Source: Planctomycetota bacterium
GTDB taxonomy: Bacteria > Planctomycetota > UBA1135 > UBA2386
Direction of reading: 5' to 3'
Length of the DNA: 64,000 nucleotides
Assembly: GCA_028281765.1 (NCBI GenBank)
Contig: JANQJF010000111.1
Span: 62,001-126,000, forward strand
This document shows, piece by piece, positions 35,471 to 44,240 of the stretch (position 1 is its first letter; every line of letters begins with the position of its first letter). Below the pieces are notes generated by a model. That model was not told the origin of the DNA. It saw only the letters and a list, made by a program, of their open reading frames with translations, and ran no database searches. The position numbers and the translations under genes were made by a program.

Positions 35471-36100
35471 ATGATTCCCCTCCTCCGAACCAAGATCGGT
35501 GCGGCCGCTCTCGCACTCGGCGCCACGATAGGCGTCGAAATCGCGCCCGCTCCGACTCCTCTCCCCACCGTCACGACCGCGACCGCCACGACCCCGAGCG
35601 GAGACTGGCTGAGCTGGATCTTCGGCACGTGGCTGATCGCGGATCTCGACGGCGCGCAGGTCGTGCCGCCGGTGGACATCGATACGTCCGCCGTGTCGCT
35701 GATGTGGCTCAACCCGAGCCGCACGCGGCTCTACTACTGGATCCTCACGGACGGCGTCGTGCTGAAGGCGAACTTCGCCGACCGCACGCAGCCCGAGGAC
35801 GTGACGCAGATCCACTTCCACCTTGCGCCGCCTGACCAGAATGGACCGCACCTGCTGAACGTGTTCGGACCTCCGAGCGAAGACGATCTCGACATGACGG
35901 TCAGCGAGACCTGGCAGCTCGTGACCGGGATCTGGGACGACGGTGACGTTCTGACGAACACCCCCGGCCCCGGTGACACCCGCAGGCTCACCGACCACGT
36001 CGACGACGTGCGCAACGGCGGCGCCTACCTGCAGATCCACACCAACCGCAACCCGACGCCCGGAGAACTCCGCGGCCGGATCGTTCGACTATTCTGGTAG
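35471..36100 (+). CDS. CHRD-domain protein, probably secreted
   Basis: A 209-residue protein. The first ~20 residues (MIPLLRTKIGAAALALGATIG) form a weak signal peptide. The rest resembles a CHRD (chordin) domain: DLDGAQVVPPVDID, SRTRLYYWILTDGV, QIHFHLAPPDQNGPH and the closing NPTPGELRGRIV. The function of bacterial CHRD domains is unknown; they appear in secreted proteins. The gene starts 19 bp after the preceding stop and its own stop is 2 bp from the next ATG, so it is central in an operon. Confidence 0.8.
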   Translation: MIPLLRTKIGAAALALGATIGVEIAPAPTPLPTVTTATATTPSGDWLSWIFGTWLIADLDGAQVVPPVDIDTSAVSLMWLNPSRTRLYYWILTDGVVLKANFADRTQPEDVTQIHFHLAPPDQNGPHLLNVFGPPSEDDLDMTVSETWQLVTGIWDDGDVLTNTPGPGDTRRLTDHVDDVRNGGAYLQIHTNRNPTPGELRGRIVRLFW

Positions 36101-36102
36101 CC

Positions 36103-37101
36103 ATGACCAAGACGCGACACGCGCTGTCGATCCTCGCGGTCCTCGCCGTAGCCGGAAGCACTTCCGCACACGGCACGGTCTGCATGTCCCGCAATGATCA
36201 GAACGCGACGGTCAGCACCGCGCTGACGACGCCGCCGGGACCGGGTGCGAACCCGAACTACCACGCGTATCGGTTCGTGCCGACGAACAACCTCTTCCCG
36301 CACTCGGCGTGGGTGTTCACGGGGTCACCGAACCGTTTCGACTACATGCGTATCGAGATCTGGAGCGACAACGGCGGCGCGCCCGGCTCGCGGATCGCCG
36401 GCGGCGCCATGGCGGCACCACAGTCCGCGGACGCCCGATGGCTCGGCTCGAACTTCGAATCGTTGATCTTCCTACAGCTCAACACGCCCTACTGGTTCGT
36501 GTGGGTCGAACCCGGCGAATCGATCATCCCGGAGGAGCCTGGCAGCGCGGACCTCCTGCCTCGGTATCGGCGCGTCGGCAACGGCGCTTGGACTGCAACG
36601 GGTAGCGGCGCAGCCAAGATCCGCCTCTTCTGCGGGGACACCATCGACTCGCCGAGCGTACAGCGCGTCGGATCGCCCTGCTCCTCGGCACTCGATCAGC
36701 GCCCCTACGCCTGGACCAACGACGAACCGACCGTCGGCAACGCCGGCTTCGGGATCGAAGGCGTCCATCTCCCGAGCGCCGCGAACAGCTGGCTGCTCCT
36801 CGGCTTCGACCCCGCGTTCGTCCCGATTCCTCTGCAGAGCTTCGGCGCCCCGTTCGGCTGTAACCTGTACGTCGCGGGGAACGTGACCTTGACGGGTTCG
36901 AGCGGTGCCGCGGAGATCGGGGATCCACCGGCCATCCCGCGGCCACCAGCCGCCGGTCACGTGCGCTTTCCGCTGCCGGTCCCGAACAACAGTGGACTCT
37001 CGGGCCTGTTCTTCTCGGCCCAGATCGTCACGTTCGATTCCGCCTCCGGCGAGGCGCTCCCGCTCGTGTTTTCGAACGGGCTGCACATCACGCTGCAGTG
37101 A
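36103..37101 (+). CDS. Secreted protein with anchor-type beta domain (paralogue of 43041)
   Basis: A 332-residue protein with signal peptide MTKTRHALSILAVLAVAGSTSA. The amino half contains AYRFVPTNNLFPHSAWVFTG, FDYMRIEIWSDNGGAPGSR, NTPYWFVWVEPGES and IRLFCGDTI, a jelly-roll-like domain. The carboxy half, from RVGSPCSS, matches the shared C-terminal region (WLLLGFDP, GCNLYVAG, VRFPLPVP, FSAQIV). By eye well over half the residues are identical to the protein encoded at 43041. No enzymatic motif was seen. It begins 2 bp after the CHRD gene stop. Confidence 0.8.
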   Translation: MTKTRHALSILAVLAVAGSTSAHGTVCMSRNDQNATVSTALTTPPGPGANPNYHAYRFVPTNNLFPHSAWVFTGSPNRFDYMRIEIWSDNGGAPGSRIAGGAMAAPQSADARWLGSNFESLIFLQLNTPYWFVWVEPGESIIPEEPGSADLLPRYRRVGNGAWTATGSGAAKIRLFCGDTIDSPSVQRVGSPCSSALDQRPYAWTNDEPTVGNAGFGIEGVHLPSAANSWLLLGFDPAFVPIPLQSFGAPFGCNLYVAGNVTLTGSSGAAEIGDPPAIPRPPAAGHVRFPLPVPNNSGLSGLFFSAQIVTFDSASGEALPLVFSNGLHITLQ

Positions 37102-37113
37102 GCGCGCGCCGGA

Positions 37114-39474
37114 CTACGGCATGACCTGTTCGACGATGTGGTTCGTCAACCGCAGGTCGGCGCCCTCGATCACGAGTGCCTGCGCGTAGAACGTCCCGTC
37201 GATCAGCGAGTTGTCGAGCGGGAGCGGGAGCGTCAGCGTCGCCTCGTTCGCGAATCCCTGGTTGACCAAATTCAGATTCGGCAGCGGGATCAGCACGGCC
37301 GGATCGACACGCAGCAGACCGAAGTCGGTCTCCAACCGCGTCGGAAAGAACCCGACGAACGGAATCGCGACAAGCGCGCCGAGCAGCGACTCCACGCGCA
37401 GCTCGTAGGGCTCGCCCGGCCGTGCGAGCTGCGGTGCCGACAGGTGCCGGGTCCGGTTCGCACCGGTCACACGCACGAGCGGCGGCGAGGTCAACGAACG
37501 CAAGACGTCCAGATCACCGTCTTCATCGATGTCGACCACCCGGATCGGCGGGAAGTGATTCTGCCCGATCACGGTGAAGTTCCCCGAGCCGTCGTTGCAC
37601 GCGATCTCGAACGGTCCCACGACGTCGATGTCGCCGTCGTCGTCGATGTCGGCGGGCACGAGTCCACTGCCTTGTCCGAACACGGGAATGCTGGCTCCAC
37701 CGAGATCCGTGAAGAAGCCGAACCCGTCGTTCTGGTAGTAGTGCGCGGCGGCATCGCGCACTCCGATCACGAGATCGAGATCGCCGTCACCGTCCAGATC
37801 CGCGAACTCGCATGACGCGAAGTTGTCGATCACGCCCGGCATCTGGATCGGCGTCAGATCGACGAACACCCCGCCCCCGAAGTTGATGTAGAGACGCATC
37901 GGCCCCGGGGCGTGCATGCCATCCGAGGAGCCGGTCGCGAGCACGGCATCGAGGTCGCCATCGCCGTCGACGTCTCCGAGAGCGACGTCCGTCGTCGAGA
38001 GAGTGTCGAGCGGCAGCTGACTCGACGCGTTCACCAAGCGCCCGGTGCCGTCGTTGCGGAACAACACCGGCGGCCGCGGGGTCGGATTGGAGACCGCGTG
38101 ATTCTTGACCGCGGCGAGCACGTCGGGATACCCGTCCCCGTCGACGTCACCGATCGCGGAGTCGTTGAGTCGATACGGCACGTTGTGGAGTGCTCCCAAG
38201 AACTCACCGTTGCCGTTTCCGAAGAACACACGCGGAGGCTGGACCTCGTACAGATCGTGGTGACCATCTCCGTCGAAGTCGTGCAGACCCCGCCCGACCG
38301 CGCGGATCGAGACGTCGAGTGCGATCTCGTTGGACGCGTGCAGCACGATGTCCTCGATGCCGTCGCCGTTCCGATCCACGCGCTCGGTCTCGACCCGGAA
38401 ATTCAGCCAGTTGCCGACCCCCCGCGTCGTGAACTTCGCGGAGCCGTCGTTGGACATCAGCCCATGTGTCGTCGCCTGCAGATCGAGGTCGCCATCTCCG
38501 TCGTAGTCGACCAACAGACCAGTCAAGAAGCGATCGTTCGGCATTGGCGTGAACACGCCGGTGCCGTCGTTGAGAAAGACTCCGTCGGAGACGATGTCGT
38601 TGTCCCCGTCTCCGTCGAGATCCCCGACGTCCAACGAGAAACTCTGCGGGAACCAGAAGAAGGGCAACCGCGACGCGGTCTGGTTCACGAACGTGCCCGT
38701 CCCGTCGTTGATGTGAACCTGGCCGACACTGAACGCGCCGACCGTCCGGGTCAACAGGTCCACGACGCCGTCTCCGTCGATGTCCGCGAACTCGACGATG
38801 TGCAGCGCCGGAGGCGCCGGGATCGTCGCACCCGAAACAGCGAAGTGACCGGTGCCGTCGTTGATCAAGAACACGCGCTCGCCGACTCCGGCGAGCAGGA
38901 GCAGGTCGTCGACGCCGTCCGCGTTGACGTCGGCGACACGCACCGCGTATGGCGTGAACGGCAGCGGCGGTAGACGGGTTGCCGTCTCGTCCACGAACGT
39001 CGAGCCGGGTTGCTGCGTGTAGAGCAGGGCACCGGCAGTGGTACTCAGCGCAAGGATGTCGATGTCGCCGTCCAGATCGAAGTCTGACGTCGCGTAGGCA
39101 CGCGACCGGGAATCCAAACCGATATCGATCGGCACGAAGTTGAGACTCTGATCGTTCTGGTACCACAGCGGCGTGCTCGGCCAGGAGATCAGGACATCGG
39201 AGTAGCCATCGAGATCGATGTCGGCCACGTGACCGTTGACGGCTTCGGCCGGGAACGGGGGACCCGCGGGCGTGAAGACGAGACCGTCTACGCTCTCGTT
39301 CAAGAGCAGCTCCCCGTAGATCGTGCCCTGATCGAGGTCGCCGTCCGCGTCCATGTCGATCAGCGTGCCGGACTGGAGCTGGGCTCCCTTGAGATCTGGA
39401 GGAGTGAACGGCGATTGCGCCGTGGTAACGCTCGCGATCAACGCGCAGCAGACCAGCAGTCCCGAGTGCTTCAT
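37114..39474 (-). CDS. Secreted FG-GAP/VCBS repeat protein with EF-hand-like calcium sites
   Basis: A 786-residue protein with signal peptide MKHSGLLVCCALIASVTTAQ. About fourteen D-x-[DN]-x-D-G-x-x-D loops are visible (for example DIDLDGYSDVLI, DVNADGVDDLLL, DLDGDGDNDIV, DVDGDGYPDVL, DIDEDGDLDVL). Each follows an FG-GAP or VCBS strand pattern (LLLNES, VFLNDGTG, LFRNDGTG), predicting one or two calcium-stabilised integrin-type propellers. The last ~115 residues belong to the shared C-terminal region. GGAG lies 8 bp before the ATG. It is convergent with the paralogue gene at 36103, 12 bp apart. Confidence 0.85.
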   Translation of the reverse strand: MKHSGLLVCCALIASVTTAQSPFTPPDLKGAQLQSGTLIDMDADGDLDQGTIYGELLLNESVDGLVFTPAGPPFPAEAVNGHVADIDLDGYSDVLISWPSTPLWYQNDQSLNFVPIDIGLDSRSRAYATSDFDLDGDIDILALSTTAGALLYTQQPGSTFVDETATRLPPLPFTPYAVRVADVNADGVDDLLLLAGVGERVFLINDGTGHFAVSGATIPAPPALHIVEFADIDGDGVVDLLTRTVGAFSVGQVHINDGTGTFVNQTASRLPFFWFPQSFSLDVGDLDGDGDNDIVSDGVFLNDGTGVFTPMPNDRFLTGLLVDYDGDGDLDLQATTHGLMSNDGSAKFTTRGVGNWLNFRVETERVDRNGDGIEDIVLHASNEIALDVSIRAVGRGLHDFDGDGHHDLYEVQPPRVFFGNGNGEFLGALHNVPYRLNDSAIGDVDGDGYPDVLAAVKNHAVSNPTPRPPVLFRNDGTGRLVNASSQLPLDTLSTTDVALGDVDGDGDLDAVLATGSSDGMHAPGPMRLYINFGGGVFVDLTPIQMPGVIDNFASCEFADLDGDGDLDLVIGVRDAAAHYYQNDGFGFFTDLGGASIPVFGQGSGLVPADIDDDGDIDVVGPFEIACNDGSGNFTVIGQNHFPPIRVVDIDEDGDLDVLRSLTSPPLVRVTGANRTRHLSAPQLARPGEPYELRVESLLGALVAIPFVGFFPTRLETDFGLLRVDPAVLIPLPNLNLVNQGFANEATLTLPLPLDNSLIDGTFYAQALVIEGADLRLTNHIVEQVMP

Positions 39475-39679
39475 GCGTGTGTCTCCGTGGTCACCGCACG
39501 ATTCTAGTGCTCCACGTCCGAAGTCCGCATCAGAAGTAACCGGCCTTTCGACCCGTTCGCTGCGTTGCTGCTCCTCAACTTGTCCACCGGCAAGCCGTGT
39601 CGTCCCAGCGCCTTGCGCGCGAATCGACTGCCGCGGCTTCTTCCACTACGGATTTCAGACGAGGAGCACTAGGAGCTGC

Positions 39680-41116
39680 TCAGCGCGATTGCGCGCGCTC
39701 GATCTTCCGATCCACGCTGAGTCCGGCCCAGCGCCGCCAGACCTCCATCGCCGGCTTTCCCCGCGGCGTATAGCTGTTGTCGCCGCGGCCTCCGTCTCCG
39801 TAGTAGTCGAACCAAAACGCGCCGTGCAGCCATTCGAACTCCGGCAGCACGCGCAGCGCCGCCTCGAAGCAGTCGCGCTGTTCGCCGAGGTCGATGTCAT
39901 CGACTGCGATGAAGTAGTTCCACGGGTCGGTGCTGATCCCGTCTTGGCTCGCGTAGCCGAGCTCCGTGAAGAACACCGGACGTTCGAGTCGCCGCGCGGT
40001 CGCCGCGAGATCTCGACCGACCGAGCGCCAGCCCTCGACAAGCTCTTCGACCGTCGGGTCTTTCTCGTCCGCGATCGAGAAGTAGGCGGTCATGCCGATG
40101 CAATCGAGCGCGCCGAAGAACCGCGGCACGTGGACGTGATCCCAGTTCGCCGAATACGTGAGCAGTCCCGAGAAGCGTCCGCGCGCGTTCTGGATCAATC
40201 GCTGCCACGTCTCGGTTCGATCTTCGAGCGAGCCGTACTCACTGCCGACCGAGAACATCTCGACCCCGGTCGCCTCGGCGATGTCGAGGTAGTGCGAGAG
40301 GAACTCGTCGTAGGCGACCCAGAACCGATCCTCCTGCGCCGGCCGGATCGTTCCGCGCCAATCTTCGTCGTTCGATTCTTCGAGCAACACGATCGGCAAG
40401 AGGGACACCGTCATGCCCTTCTTCTCGCGCGCATACCGGATCGTCTCGATCAACCTGTCGTCGCGAACGGTGCGCGGATGGTGCCGCTCGATTCGCCAGG
40501 CTTCGACGTTGGACAAGAACGCCGAGAAGATCAGGGTGACGTGCCGAAAGCCCGCGGCGCCGAGCTCGTCGAGCTCGCGTTCGTAGGTGCGTTCTCGCTC
40601 GCGGTGGTGCAGCCCGAGAACCGTCCCGTTCAAGAACGGGATCGACTCCACGGGTGGACGTGGCGTCCGCGCGAACCATCCGTCGCGACGTCGCTGCGCC
40701 TCGGCGGCCGCCGCGACGAGCCGCGCCTCGTCCCGCACGCTCGCGGTCTGCGCGCTGAACACGGCCAACCCGCGCGCCAGCATCTGCTCGTTGAGAGACG
40801 GCTCGCCCGCGCGCGTGCGCACGAGCGCGACCAGGTCCGCAGACTCCCCAACCGGCGTCGGCGTATCCGGCTCGATAAGCACGGTCTGACCGAGCACCTT
40901 CGGCCGGAGCCACTCCCGGATCGAAGCGACGAAGTCGGTCGGGCGTACGGCAGGCGTCGGAATCGAGACGCCCTGGAGCCGCACGACGCGCTCGTCGTCG
41001 AGCACGATCGCATCGGCGCCCGAGAGCGCGCTCACGCGGGCTTCGAACGGTTCTTGCGCTGGCAGCGCGGCAGCGAGCAACACGAGTGCGGAGGAGAGAC
41101 GCATCGGTCCGGCCAT
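39680..41116 (-). CDS. Secreted SNase-like / GH113-like fusion protein
   Basis: A 478-residue protein with signal peptide (residues ~1-21, ending LPAQE). Residues ~25-150 resemble a staphylococcal-nuclease-type OB domain: DAIVLDDERVVRLQGVSIP, GQTVLIEPD, LVALVRTRAGEPSLNEQMLARGLAVF and AEAQRRRDGWFAR. The usual catalytic acidic pattern after RLxGIDxPE is replaced by VSIPTPA, so nuclease activity is doubtful. Residues ~160-470 form a TIM barrel like GH113 mannanases, with the acid/base candidate Glu293 in SVGSEYG and nucleophile candidate Glu385 in FFTELGYAS. A role in extracellular polysaccharide use is inferred. Two starts are possible (41116 or 41104, four residues apart). Confidence 0.72.
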   Translation of the reverse strand: MAGPMRLSSALVLLAAALPAQEPFEARVSALSGADAIVLDDERVVRLQGVSIPTPAVRPTDFVASIREWLRPKVLGQTVLIEPDTPTPVGESADLVALVRTRAGEPSLNEQMLARGLAVFSAQTASVRDEARLVAAAAEAQRRRDGWFARTPRPPVESIPFLNGTVLGLHHRERERTYERELDELGAAGFRHVTLIFSAFLSNVEAWRIERHHPRTVRDDRLIETIRYAREKKGMTVSLLPIVLLEESNDEDWRGTIRPAQEDRFWVAYDEFLSHYLDIAEATGVEMFSVGSEYGSLEDRTETWQRLIQNARGRFSGLLTYSANWDHVHVPRFFGALDCIGMTAYFSIADEKDPTVEELVEGWRSVGRDLAATARRLERPVFFTELGYASQDGISTDPWNYFIAVDDIDLGEQRDCFEAALRVLPEFEWLHGAFWFDYYGDGGRGDNSYTPRGKPAMEVWRRWAGLSVDRKIERAQSR

Positions 41117-41234
41117 GATCCGGGGTTCTACGGCCACACAACACGCAGGAATTGGGAGAATCGCAGAACTCCGCCAGCTCGCGGCGACACTCACCGGGGT
41201 TCGACACTGCGTCGACTCCCCGGTCCGACTCCTC

Positions 41235-42983
41235 ATGATGCGTACCCTCCGAATCGCGCTCGTCCTCGCCGTCACCGGCACTCTCCTGGCGCAACAGGTC
41301 CCGACGGATCGAAGAATCGACTCCGGGGATGCGACGCGGCCCAAACTCGCGGCCGAAGGCGATCACGTCTACGCGGTCTGGCACGACACTCGACTCCCCG
41401 GGTCGACGTTCGAGAAGGCCGACGTGTTCTTCAACGTGTCCGCAGACGGCGGCGCGACCTGGGGCGCGGACGACGTGCAGATCAACACCAACTCGCCGAC
41501 GCTCGGGCTGAACGAATCGCCTTCGATCGTCGCGACGGGCGACGACGTCTACGTCGCGTGGCGAGCCGACGGCAGCGCGATCCGTTTCAATCGATCCTCG
41601 GATCGTGGGCAGTCTTGGCTCGCATTCCCCCGGGTGGTGACGCCGATCGCGATTCCCAACATGGAACGCACGGTTCGACTCGTCGAGTCCGCGGGTGCAC
41701 TCGTCGTCGTCTGGGCCCAGCTCGGCGGCATCATGTCCAGTCGCTCGACGGATCGAGGAATCAACTGGTCGGCTCCCACGCAACTCAACCACCCACCGCC
41801 ATCAGCCCAGTCATCCCTGCCACTCGGACTCAGCGTGTCCGCGCACGGATCCGACATCGTCGTCGCGTGGATCGACTACTGGTTCGGCGACGGCGGCGAC
41901 GTGTTCGTCAACGTGTCGAACGACGCGGGAACCACCTGGCAGTCGACGAACCCACGAGTCAACACGGACCCGCCGGGTTCGCCCATGTGGAGATACGACA
42001 CCGACGTGTCGATCTTCGCGGGCACCGCCTGCGTGACTTGGTTGGACAACCGCAATGGGCCGTCCAACAGTCGGCCCGACCTGTATGGCAACGTCTCGAC
42101 CGACGGCGGGCAAACCTGGGGCGTGTCCGATGTCTCGATCGTGCAGCAAGCGCCGTCCGGGCCCGGGAGCGCGGGCCCCAGGTACGAGGTCGTTACGACG
42201 AGCGGAGCCATCCTCGTCGCCTGGCATGCCAGTCAGTTCCTTCCGGTGTTGGTGCGTCGCTCGCTCGACGACGGTGCGAGCTGGCACGACGTGTTCTCCA
42301 GCGCTGGCCCCGGCTCGATGGCAACCGGCAGACGACCGCGCATCCGAGCCTCCGACGACGCGATTTGCGTGACGTGGTTCGAAGCAGTCAGCGGCTCCTT
42401 CTCGACCGACGCGCACTTCGACTACTCCTTGGACAGCGGCACGACGTGGCTTCCTTCGAGTCGCCGGTTCGACAGCGACGCCGCCGGCGCGGCAGCTTCA
42501 CTCGATTTGGACCTCGTCGCGGCGGGAGACGCCGTGTACGCAGCCTGGTACGACTTCCGCACGACTGGCGACGGCGACGGCATCTACTTCAACAAGCCGT
42601 TCGGCGTGAACGCGGCCGGCACTGGAACGGCAGGCACCAGTGATCTCACACCATCGCTCACTGTGTCCGGCGGCGCGCTGCGCGGCGACGTCGCGTCGCT
42701 CGATCTCGCGGACGTCCTCGGCGGCGCGACCGGCGCGATGTTCTTCGGCTTCACGCCCGCGACGCAGGTCTCGATCCCGTTCCTCGGCGGCACGGTCTAC
42801 GTCCTGCCCACGACCACGCTTCCGCTGACCGTGCCGGCATCCGGCGCGACGTCGATCCCGCTCGCGATCCCGGACGACCCGGTGCTGTCAGGACTCAATC
42901 TCAACATCCAAGGCGTCTTCGTCGATCCCGGTGCGAGTGGCGGCGTCTCGATGACGGCGGCGGCGCAGCTTTGGATCGGGTGA
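41235..42983 (+). CDS. Secreted BNR-repeat (sialidase-fold) protein
   Basis: A 582-residue protein with signal peptide ending LLAQQ (residues ~15-19). Asp-box repeats of the form S-x-D-x-G-x-[ST]-W recur (SADGGATWG, SSDRGQSWL, STDRGINWS, SNDAGTTWQ, STDGGQTWG, SLDDGASWH, SLDSGTTWL), seven in all, giving a sialidase-type propeller. The Arg triad and Tyr/Glu pair of true sialidases were not identified, so catalysis is not claimed. The last ~120 residues match the shared C-terminal region (TGAMFFGFTP, then AIPDDPVLSGLNLNIQGVF). It is divergent from the GH113-like gene, with 118 bp between starts. Confidence 0.82.
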   Translation: MMRTLRIALVLAVTGTLLAQQVPTDRRIDSGDATRPKLAAEGDHVYAVWHDTRLPGSTFEKADVFFNVSADGGATWGADDVQINTNSPTLGLNESPSIVATGDDVYVAWRADGSAIRFNRSSDRGQSWLAFPRVVTPIAIPNMERTVRLVESAGALVVVWAQLGGIMSSRSTDRGINWSAPTQLNHPPPSAQSSLPLGLSVSAHGSDIVVAWIDYWFGDGGDVFVNVSNDAGTTWQSTNPRVNTDPPGSPMWRYDTDVSIFAGTACVTWLDNRNGPSNSRPDLYGNVSTDGGQTWGVSDVSIVQQAPSGPGSAGPRYEVVTTSGAILVAWHASQFLPVLVRRSLDDGASWHDVFSSAGPGSMATGRRPRIRASDDAICVTWFEAVSGSFSTDAHFDYSLDSGTTWLPSSRRFDSDAAGAAASLDLDLVAAGDAVYAAWYDFRTTGDGDGIYFNKPFGVNAAGTGTAGTSDLTPSLTVSGGALRGDVASLDLADVLGGATGAMFFGFTPATQVSIPFLGGTVYVLPTTTLPLTVPASGATSIPLAIPDDPVLSGLNLNIQGVFVDPGASGGVSMTAAAQLWIG

Positions 42984-43003
42984 GTCTCTCGCTCTGGCCC
43001 GAG

Positions 43004-43033
43004 CCGACATCCCGCAGGGTCGAGTGCTAGACT
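43004..43033 (+). promoter_or_regulatory. Putative promoter giving a near-leaderless transcript
   Basis: CCGACA at 43004-43009, an 18-bp spacer and TAGACT at 43028-43033. The GTG start of the next gene is at 43041, so transcription starting about 7 bases past the -10 would yield an mRNA with almost no leader. No ribosome-binding sequence is visible there. Compare the similar element at 18260. Confidence 0.3.
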
Positions 43034-43040
43034 CGACCTC

Positions 43041-44051
43041 GTGGTCGAGTCTCTGAACGTCCGCACTGCCCTGACCCTGATCCTCGCGGCAACCGCGAGT
43101 GCGCCTGCACTCGCGCACGGCTCGACGTGCGTCACCTACAACGACGCGACTCCGAACGTCAGTTCGACTCTCACCACGACTCCACCTCCCGGCACGAATC
43201 CGAACCAGCACGCCTATCGCTTCGTGCTGCCGAACAACGTCTTTCCGCAGTCCGGCTGGGTGTTCACCGGTTCGCCCCAACGCTTCGACTACATGCGGAT
43301 CGAGTTGTGGACCGATGTCGGCGGTGCGCCGGGATCGCGAATCGTGTCCGGCACGATGGCGTCGCCCCAGTCCGCGTCGGCTCGATGGCTCGGCACGAAC
43401 TTCGAGTCCCTGACGATGCTCACCGCCAACACGCCGTATTGGTTCGTCTGGGTCGAACCCGGCGAATCGATCCTCGCGGAAGAACCCGGCGGCGCCGACG
43501 TAATGCCGCGCTTCCGCCGCGCGGGCTCCGGCGCCTGGTCGCCGGCCGGGTCGGGCACTCCCAAGTTCCGATTGTTCTGCGGGGACTCGATCGAGTCGAA
43601 GAACGTCCTACGGATCGGCTCGCCCTGCGCATCCTCGCTGGGAACGTGGCCCTACGCGTGGAGCAACCACGAGCCCGCGGTCGGGAACTCCGAGTTCGCG
43701 GTCGAGGGCGTTCATCTCCCACCCGGGTCGCAAACCTGGCTTCTGCTCGGACTCGACCCGTCGTTCCTGGCGGTCGACCTCCAGCCGCTGATCGGCACGC
43801 CCGCGGGCTGCATTCTGTACGTAGACGGGGCGGTCTCCTGGACGACCGATTCGGGCGTCGCCGAGATCGGGGACCTCCCGGCGGTTCCGCGACCTCGGCC
43901 CGCCGGCCACGTGCGCTTCCCGATCCCGATCCCGAATGATCCGGGGATCTCGGGCTTCACGTTCCTGGCGCAGATCGTCGCTTCGGACCCCCCTTCGTCA
44001 GCCGCGGTGCCACTCATCTTCTCGAACGCGCTGCTGATCTTGGTGCCCTAG
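43041..44051 (+). CDS. Secreted protein with anchor-type beta domain (paralogue of 36103)
   Basis: A 336-residue protein that aligns end to end with the one encoded at 36103: signal peptide through PALAHGSTC, then HAYRFVLPNNVFPQSGWVFTG, FDYMRIELWTDVGGAPGSR, ANTPYWFVWVEPGES and RLFCGDSI. The shared C-terminal region follows from RIGSPCASS (WLLLGLDP, GCILYVDG, VRFPIPIP, FLAQIV). The GTG at 43041 has no visible ribosome site, and the start could lie elsewhere, but the signal peptide needs most of this N-terminus. Unlike its paralogue it stands alone rather than in an operon. Confidence 0.78.
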   Translation: MVESLNVRTALTLILAATASAPALAHGSTCVTYNDATPNVSSTLTTTPPPGTNPNQHAYRFVLPNNVFPQSGWVFTGSPQRFDYMRIELWTDVGGAPGSRIVSGTMASPQSASARWLGTNFESLTMLTANTPYWFVWVEPGESILAEEPGGADVMPRFRRAGSGAWSPAGSGTPKFRLFCGDSIESKNVLRIGSPCASSLGTWPYAWSNHEPAVGNSEFAVEGVHLPPGSQTWLLLGLDPSFLAVDLQPLIGTPAGCILYVDGAVSWTTDSGVAEIGDLPAVPRPRPAGHVRFPIPIPNDPGISGFTFLAQIVASDPPSSAAVPLIFSNALLILVP

Positions 44052-44240
44052 CCCGTTCGGCATCAGGGCTGCCAGTACCCGCCCTGCCCAGCTCTCAATC
44101 TTGCGACCGCGAGTCCGACGACATCGCGCAGCCGCGGGGCTCGGATGCCGCGAAACCACGGGTTCCGGCGGTTGTGGACACTCTGTTGGCCTCGGCCGGC
44201 TTTGCGATCACGATGGCCTGGTAGTTGCGGCGCCGTCGGT

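Noticed and set aside
37500-39400. Tandem DNA repeats or a CRISPR-like array
   Set aside because: The periodic GACGGCGA-type sequence encodes degenerate calcium-loop repeats of the FG-GAP protein. Spacing and sequence vary as expected for protein repeats, not for CRISPR.
41235-42983. True sialidase
   Set aside because: Asp boxes are clear, but the Arg triad and the Tyr/Glu catalytic pair could not be located.
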